A stretch of 64,000 nucleotides of DNA from Marsupella aquatica (taxonomy: Eukaryota; Marchantiophyta). The translations under genes and the position numbers were made by a program. Under the pieces are notes generated by a model that saw only the letters and a list, made by a program, of their open reading frames with translations, did not search any database and had not been told where the DNA came from. Every line of letters starts with the position of its first letter. The first letter of the stretch is position 1. Below, one piece after another: positions 59,521 through 64,000 of this stretch. Where the stretch lies: NCBI GenBank assembly GCA_973895155.1, contig OZ316892.1, forward strand, positions 6,820,001 through 6,884,000, in the 5' to 3' direction.

Positions 59521-60075
59521 ACTGCCCGGTCGGTGCCTTGCCGAAACCTGACGAGCGAAGCGACCTTTCGCGGCCGCGAAGGTGTGGAAATTTGTTTTGA
59601 AGACGATTCCGGCAAGGGACTGGTATACGAAGGCGCAGGGAACTTTAATACCCGAGCCTGCCGGGAACCTCACTGCCCGGTCGGTGCCCTGCCCAGGGAA
59701 ACGACGTTACCGGCGGTGCAGGTGTGGAAAATTTCGGGACGACTCCGGCGAGTAGGCATAATCAAGGGAAGCGCAGGGAAATTAATACCCAATCCCGCCG
59801 GAGACCGAACTTCCCGGTCGCTGCGTTGCTGAGAGAAGGACGTTACCGGCCGTGAAGCTGTGGAATTTTCAGGGATATTCCGGCGAGTAGCCAAACTAAA
59901 CGAAAATGCGGACATTAAATTAATTGATACCGCAGCCCGCCGGGGACCGCCCTGCCCGGTCAGTGACTTGCCGAAACCTGAGAGGAGTAACGTTTCCGGC
60001 AGTGCATGTGTGGAATCATCAAGACGATACCGGCGAGAAAACAGAATAAACGAAAGCGCAGAGAAATTAAGAGGA
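59521..60075 (+). repeat. GC-rich minisatellite, about 137-151 bp unit, 4 copies
   Basis: Unit starts are marked by ACTGCCCGGTCGGTGCC at 59521 and 59672, ACTTCCCGGTCGCTGCG at 59809 and CCTGCCCGGTCAGTGAC at about 59951. Within each unit follow GAAACCTGA or equivalent, GTTACCGGC-GTG, GTGTGGAA, ATTCCGGCGAG, an AAACG-AAGCGCAGGGAA phrase, TTAATACC and a CCGCCGGG block. Copies differ by about a quarter of positions, so the array is old. Confidence 0.85.
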
Positions 60076-62277
60076 TCGTGGCATCTCGGTTCGTGCACAT
60101 TAACAGAATCTTCTGGTGTTTAAGTAAGTTTTACGAAGCTTACTTTTCAGTGTATATATGCTGGTCTTCTATTATTTTCTTTTAATGAAAATGTATATTT
60201 TGGATGGTATTATTGCCTGTAAATGAAATATAATTAATGTTTAAACCTGGATTGGTAGTAAAAATTCCTCACTTGGCCCTCGTAGCATAAGTTTTCAACC
60301 CCAGTTTTCAACCCCAAAATAGAAATATTCTATATGGTGTACACAGGGCGATTTAGAAATAAAATTACTGTAGGTTTTTAATGGTATGAAGCGACCTTAT
60401 GCACCGTAGATTGTCATATTTGATGTGCAATTCCAGGGTGCAAAATACAGTCTACTGTAATCCCTCTTCAGTTGTGTGCGGAATTGTGCCCCCCTTAAGT
60501 GGAATGGGTACTCAAGTCATAAATTGGCCCACCCTCAAACCTCTCAATGTTCAGCCAAAAAATAAAACCTGTTCATAGTAAGCACTAATGAAAGCCAAAG
60601 TATGGTTCCTTGTACCCAAACTCCCCATGCCCTTCTCTATTTGCAAGCATAGTCCAAATTAGCCCCAAGACCTGTGAGTATACATGGGAACTGCTCATTT
60701 TTTGTGTTCATCCTTACTCACAAACATCTGAATTTTCTTGTTCATACAGTTGCACTTGTCAATACACTGCAACCTCAATAAGTGAAATACATACACTGAC
60801 AATGAAATGTTAGTTGAGCTGGGTGAACCCATGACAAACTGTTTTGGGAATGTTCTACAAATATTTATATTTCAATTTTCAATGACATTTTTTACTTTTA
60901 TAAAGGAATTTTTTTTCTGGTTACATACGTCTTAGTTCACTTATACTTTATAAAGCTTTGGTTAAAAGATATGATCAGATTTATTTTGGATTGCATGTGT
61001 TTCGAACGTGTTTTGCAATTGACCCCCATAAGAATATTGGCTGCAAATCCTACAGTAGATGCTTATCAATCATTGTGTGATTTACCTATATCTACAATCT
61101 CCATTTCAATATCCAATTTCCAGGAATGGTTGTGCAAGCAACCTCTGGCACAAGAGCACATGTTGAATTTCAGGACGAACAAACACTGCCATCAATGCGG
61201 TGTAGTGGCTGGGGAGAAACAAACCAAAAAGCTGGCCATAGAGCCCTAATTCTTCAGCATTGTTGTGCTTTGCCCCAACTAGCCAAACACTCCAACATTC
61301 TTTGAGATCATTTTATTCTTCTTAGGGCACCAAATACAGAGCTCCTCACTGTATCCCGTGCATGCAATGTTTTTGGTCAATTTTTGTAATTTTGGGCAAT
61401 TTCTGACCTCATGGTCATCTCATCTCATCAGTTTATCATAGAGGTCAATCTATGTCGACATATAGATCTCAATGAGATCGTTGGATATCAATAATGGTGT
61501 CCAAAATTAGCTCATATTTTGTGGGATCTCTGCAAAAAAAACCCTACTTTAACATTGGCTGAAAATGGACGGGCAGAGAGACGGGCACTGAGTGAGGTAG
61601 GTAAGAGGGGGATGGTACTGATCACTTGGGCAGGAGTTACCAGTGACTTGGGAGGGGAGGGGTCTAACGGCAGATGTCCCTAAGAGATTTTTATTTCTAC
61701 TAATTGAGTACAAATATAGGAGAATTTTCAGATTGAGCTTACCCAAATCTTTGACCATTCATTCTTCTCCATAAATACCCTCAAAATTACAAAGAGACTA
61801 CAAGGTTGGTCTTTGAAAACCCTCATTCACCACATTTCCCACAACTTGATTTAACTTGATATTCATAAATTCAAATATGTTTGACTTTTGGGGATATGCT
61901 AGAGGAGTAGGTAGAGTGAATTTGAAGTTTTTGGGGTTGAGTTTTTCATCATAAAATGTGGAGGGGTAAGTTTCATTAGATTAAATTTCATTTTGTTCAC
62001 ATGAAATATTTGGTTTGTGTTTTTCCAAGTCTCCTCCTTCTCTAACATGTTAGTCTGCATGTGCAAACTAACAATCTTTTGGGGGACTCATAATAATCAA
62101 GCTATGGGCCCCGAACTCCCATGGACCACCAAAATGTTTTGATGGTCCAAGGGAGCATTGTGTCCCCTATTGTGTCCATCATGGTGGGTCCATCTTGGCT
62201 TCAGTTTAAGAAGAAAACACTCATTTTGCTCATCTTTCATTGCTGACGTTCTCTAGGCTGCCTTAGCCCCTACTCCT
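60076..62277. other. Intergenic DNA before the retrotransposon fragment
   Basis: AT-rich sequence without a supportable gene. The short phrase CCTCACTTGGCCCTC at about 60268 also occurs near 45600, implying a dispersed repeat. Immediately before the retroelement frame there is a TTCTCTAG at about 62253. Confidence 0.4.
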
Positions 62278-63648
62278 ATGCTCCCTAAGTTAGCAGACTC
62301 TCAGGCAGCATTTGGGTTGTTGTTGAGATGCATCCACCCTCGTGCGTCCTATTTGGCTCGGACACATCCCCCTACCGAGGATCTTTATCTACACCTCCGA
62401 GCGTTTGATGTCTCCATTCGTGAGACTTTGGCCTCTCTTTTAGGGCCAGGTACTTTGCTCTCATCTCCGTGGCTTCATCGACAGCTCAGTCTTCCTATTT
62501 CTCACGGTGGTTTTGGGCTTACTTCCACTGAGCGCCTTGCACCTTTGGCCTTCTTGGGCGCGTGGGCGGCCGCCTTCTCATTGTTGGCAGATCGTTTCCT
62601 TACTGAGGATCGACCTTTTTTACTTTCGTCTCTCATGGAGGTCGAGGAGGGTTCCCTCCCATTTCAGGTTCATTTGCGCACGGCGCGGTCATCATTACCC
62701 GATCCTGTTCGAGCTGCGTTACCTTCATTCCAGGAGTTTTTATCCTTGGACCCCGTCCGTCTTCAGGCAGACCTTGTTGGGCGTATGCACGCTTTCACCC
62801 TCTCCAGCATCCTCACCGAGGCACCTGACACTGACCGAGCTTGGATTCTTTCTTCCGGAGGGAAGGGCGCAGGAGGCTGGCTTCAGGCCAATCCAGTCAT
62901 TCCTCACCTACGGATGTCTTCAGCGGAGTTTGTGACAGCCATGCGTCTTCGTATGGGCTTGCCCCACCCACTTCTTGCTGGTTTACCTCCTACTTGCACT
63001 TGTGGGAAGCCTTGTGATGCCACAGGTGTCCATCTTCTTTGATGCAGTTTGGGCGGCGAAACCATTTTTGTTCACGATGCTGTGAGAGATGCGAATGCTC
63101 AGGTTCTCTCTAGCTCTTTGGTCTGCGCGCGGCGGGAGGTGGTGCTCGAGTTACCTGGTCCTCCATCACAGCGGTTACGGGTGAATCTTACCATGGTCCG
63201 TGAAGGTCACCGTACTTTGACAGATGTAGTGGTGGCAAACCCATTGCGCCAAGACATCATTGGGACAGCGGCAACAACGGCAGGGGCAGCAGCATCACGA
63301 GCAACAACAACGAAGGAAGCCAAATATGCTGCACGAGCTTCATCTGATAGCTTCCTGCCCCTTGCTCTTGCGATATTTGGGCATCTCCATCATCAGTTCG
63401 ACGGGCTTCTTTGCCAAGCTGCTCGGGATGTTCACGGCCGGATGGGTCCCACCGGGCCCCCGCTATCTATTTTGACCACGCACTTTCGCCAACGCATTTC
63501 AGTCACCTTACAGCGTGCTCAAGCTCGGGCCGTCTATCGTCGATCTCTGACAGTGGGTGCTAGTGTGACTCCGCAACGGCTAGCCCCCCTAGAGGACATT
63601 CCTGTCCCACTTGCCGATCTAGTTTCGACACTTGATGTAGACCACTAG
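62278..63648 (+). pseudogene. Retrotransposon polyprotein fragment, in-frame stop
   Basis: The two ORFs (62278-63042 and 63049-63648) are in one frame and separated only by TGA plus one codon, which interrupts the zinc-knuckle-like C/H motif directly after a leucine pair. The C-terminal half has a Thr/Ala-rich stretch (about residues 330-350 of the fragment). It encodes no complete catalytic domain. The copy should be non-functional. Confidence 0.75.
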
Positions 63649-63700
63649 CTTGTTGCCACATTTGCTAGGTATGATGAGGACCTCGGTCCATTTGCGGTAG

Positions 63701-63797
63701 TTTTAGTTCCTCTTTCTTGGTTTTTAGGGGTTTCCTTTTGCTCACTTCTTTTAGTTCCTCTTTCTTGGTTTTTAGGGTTTCCTTTTGCTCACTTCTT
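63701..63797 (+). repeat. 48 bp duplication in retroelement tail
   Basis: TTTTAGTTCCTCTTTCTTGG followed by TTTTTAGGGG-TTTCCTTTTGCTCACTTC begins at 63701 and again at 63749, with one G fewer in the second copy. Confidence 0.9.
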
Positions 63798-64000
63798 TTG
63801 AGTTTGGTTTTGCGCACTTGGGACCTCTCTTGTTTATTCTTTTGTACTCTATTTGGCCTTTTTCTGCAAAAAGTATGTGTATATTTCCTGAGGGCATTAA
63901 GTGTTCTTGTAGCTGTTTGCTTTTATATTAGTCCCAATATTAGTGGCACATTGGGAATGAGATGCAAACTTTAAGCAAGGGCTTTGGCTGATATTAATCT

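Larger units (their letters stand above)
62257..63990 (+). mobile_element. 5'-truncated non-LTR retrotransposon (C-terminal RT region and 3' tail)
   Basis: The open frame is uninterrupted upstream of the first ATG at 62278 and runs through 63648 except for one TGA at 63040-63042 that splits it into 254 and 199 codons in the same frame. The residues around the stop form a CxCGxxxDxxGxHxLxCxxGG...HD motif characteristic of the region after the reverse transcriptase in plant and algal non-LTR elements, and the start carries the (Q)AAFGLLLRCIHPRASYL phrase typical of the same family. The catalytic reverse transcriptase and endonuclease are missing. A 48 bp duplication follows in the 3' tail. Confidence 0.75.

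Noticed and set aside
58735-59615. Large frames on both strands through 58.7-59.6 kb
   Set aside because: They result from strong purine/pyrimidine bias and microsatellites; translations are low-complexity runs of S/L/P/F or R/G/K.

Overview
The window is nuclear DNA from a land plant. It carries seven intron-rich housekeeping-type genes, each of which I could reconstruct as an open reading frame with consensus GT/AG introns whose phases all match: a peroxisomal polyamine oxidase, a phosphatidylglycerophosphate synthase, an EMC8/9 subunit of the ER membrane protein complex, the three-Grx-domain glutaredoxin GRXS17, the MEP-pathway enzyme IspF, neurochondrin, a plastid-type rhomboid protease, plus an eighth, a CCT-domain transcriptional regulator (eight genes in total). 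Plant-specific proteins (PTS1-ending PAO, GRXS17 with three CGFS domains, IspF with a plastid-type leader, CCT motif family) rule out animals and fungi. Gene density (about one per 8 kb), short introns and the retroelement types would fit a bryophyte such as a moss; that placement is my inference and was not tested.

Layout: 1-5132 PAO (+) with a pyrimidine-rich upstream region; 5133-10641 intergenic DNA rich in young tandem duplications; 10642-13714 PGP synthase (+); 13715-18397 intergenic with three foldback (MITE-like) elements; 18398-22117 EMC8/9 (+) with degenerate repeats inside its long first intron; 22118-28347 a repeat-dominated interval with LINE-like 3' debris and two GC-rich tandem-repeat blocks; 28348-31204 GRXS17 (+), convergent with 34314-32794 IspF (-); 34315-38688 intergenic with a minisatellite and a foldback element; 44406-38689 neurochondrin (-), divergent from 47169-49749 rhomboid (+); 49750-55011 intergenic with foldbacks and a possible copia remnant; 58037-55012 CCT protein (-), whose upstream side holds a poly-C tract, GGAAA arrays and a four-copy ~140 bp GC-rich repeat; 60075-64000 intergenic ending in a 5'-truncated, nonsense-interrupted non-LTR retrotransposon.

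The genes do not form a shared pathway. Three products are probably plastid-related (PGP synthase, IspF, rhomboid), one is peroxisomal (PAO), one acts at the ER (EMC8/9), one is cytosolic/nuclear (GRXS17) and one is nuclear (CCT). I found no RNA genes, no CRISPR and nothing prokaryotic. I did not find a new multi-gene system. The least ordinary things are structural: several foldback elements with recognisable ends, frame-preserving tandem splice acceptors in PAO, an acidic insertion in EMC8/9, and the stacked repeat blocks, particularly the one upstream of the CCT gene.
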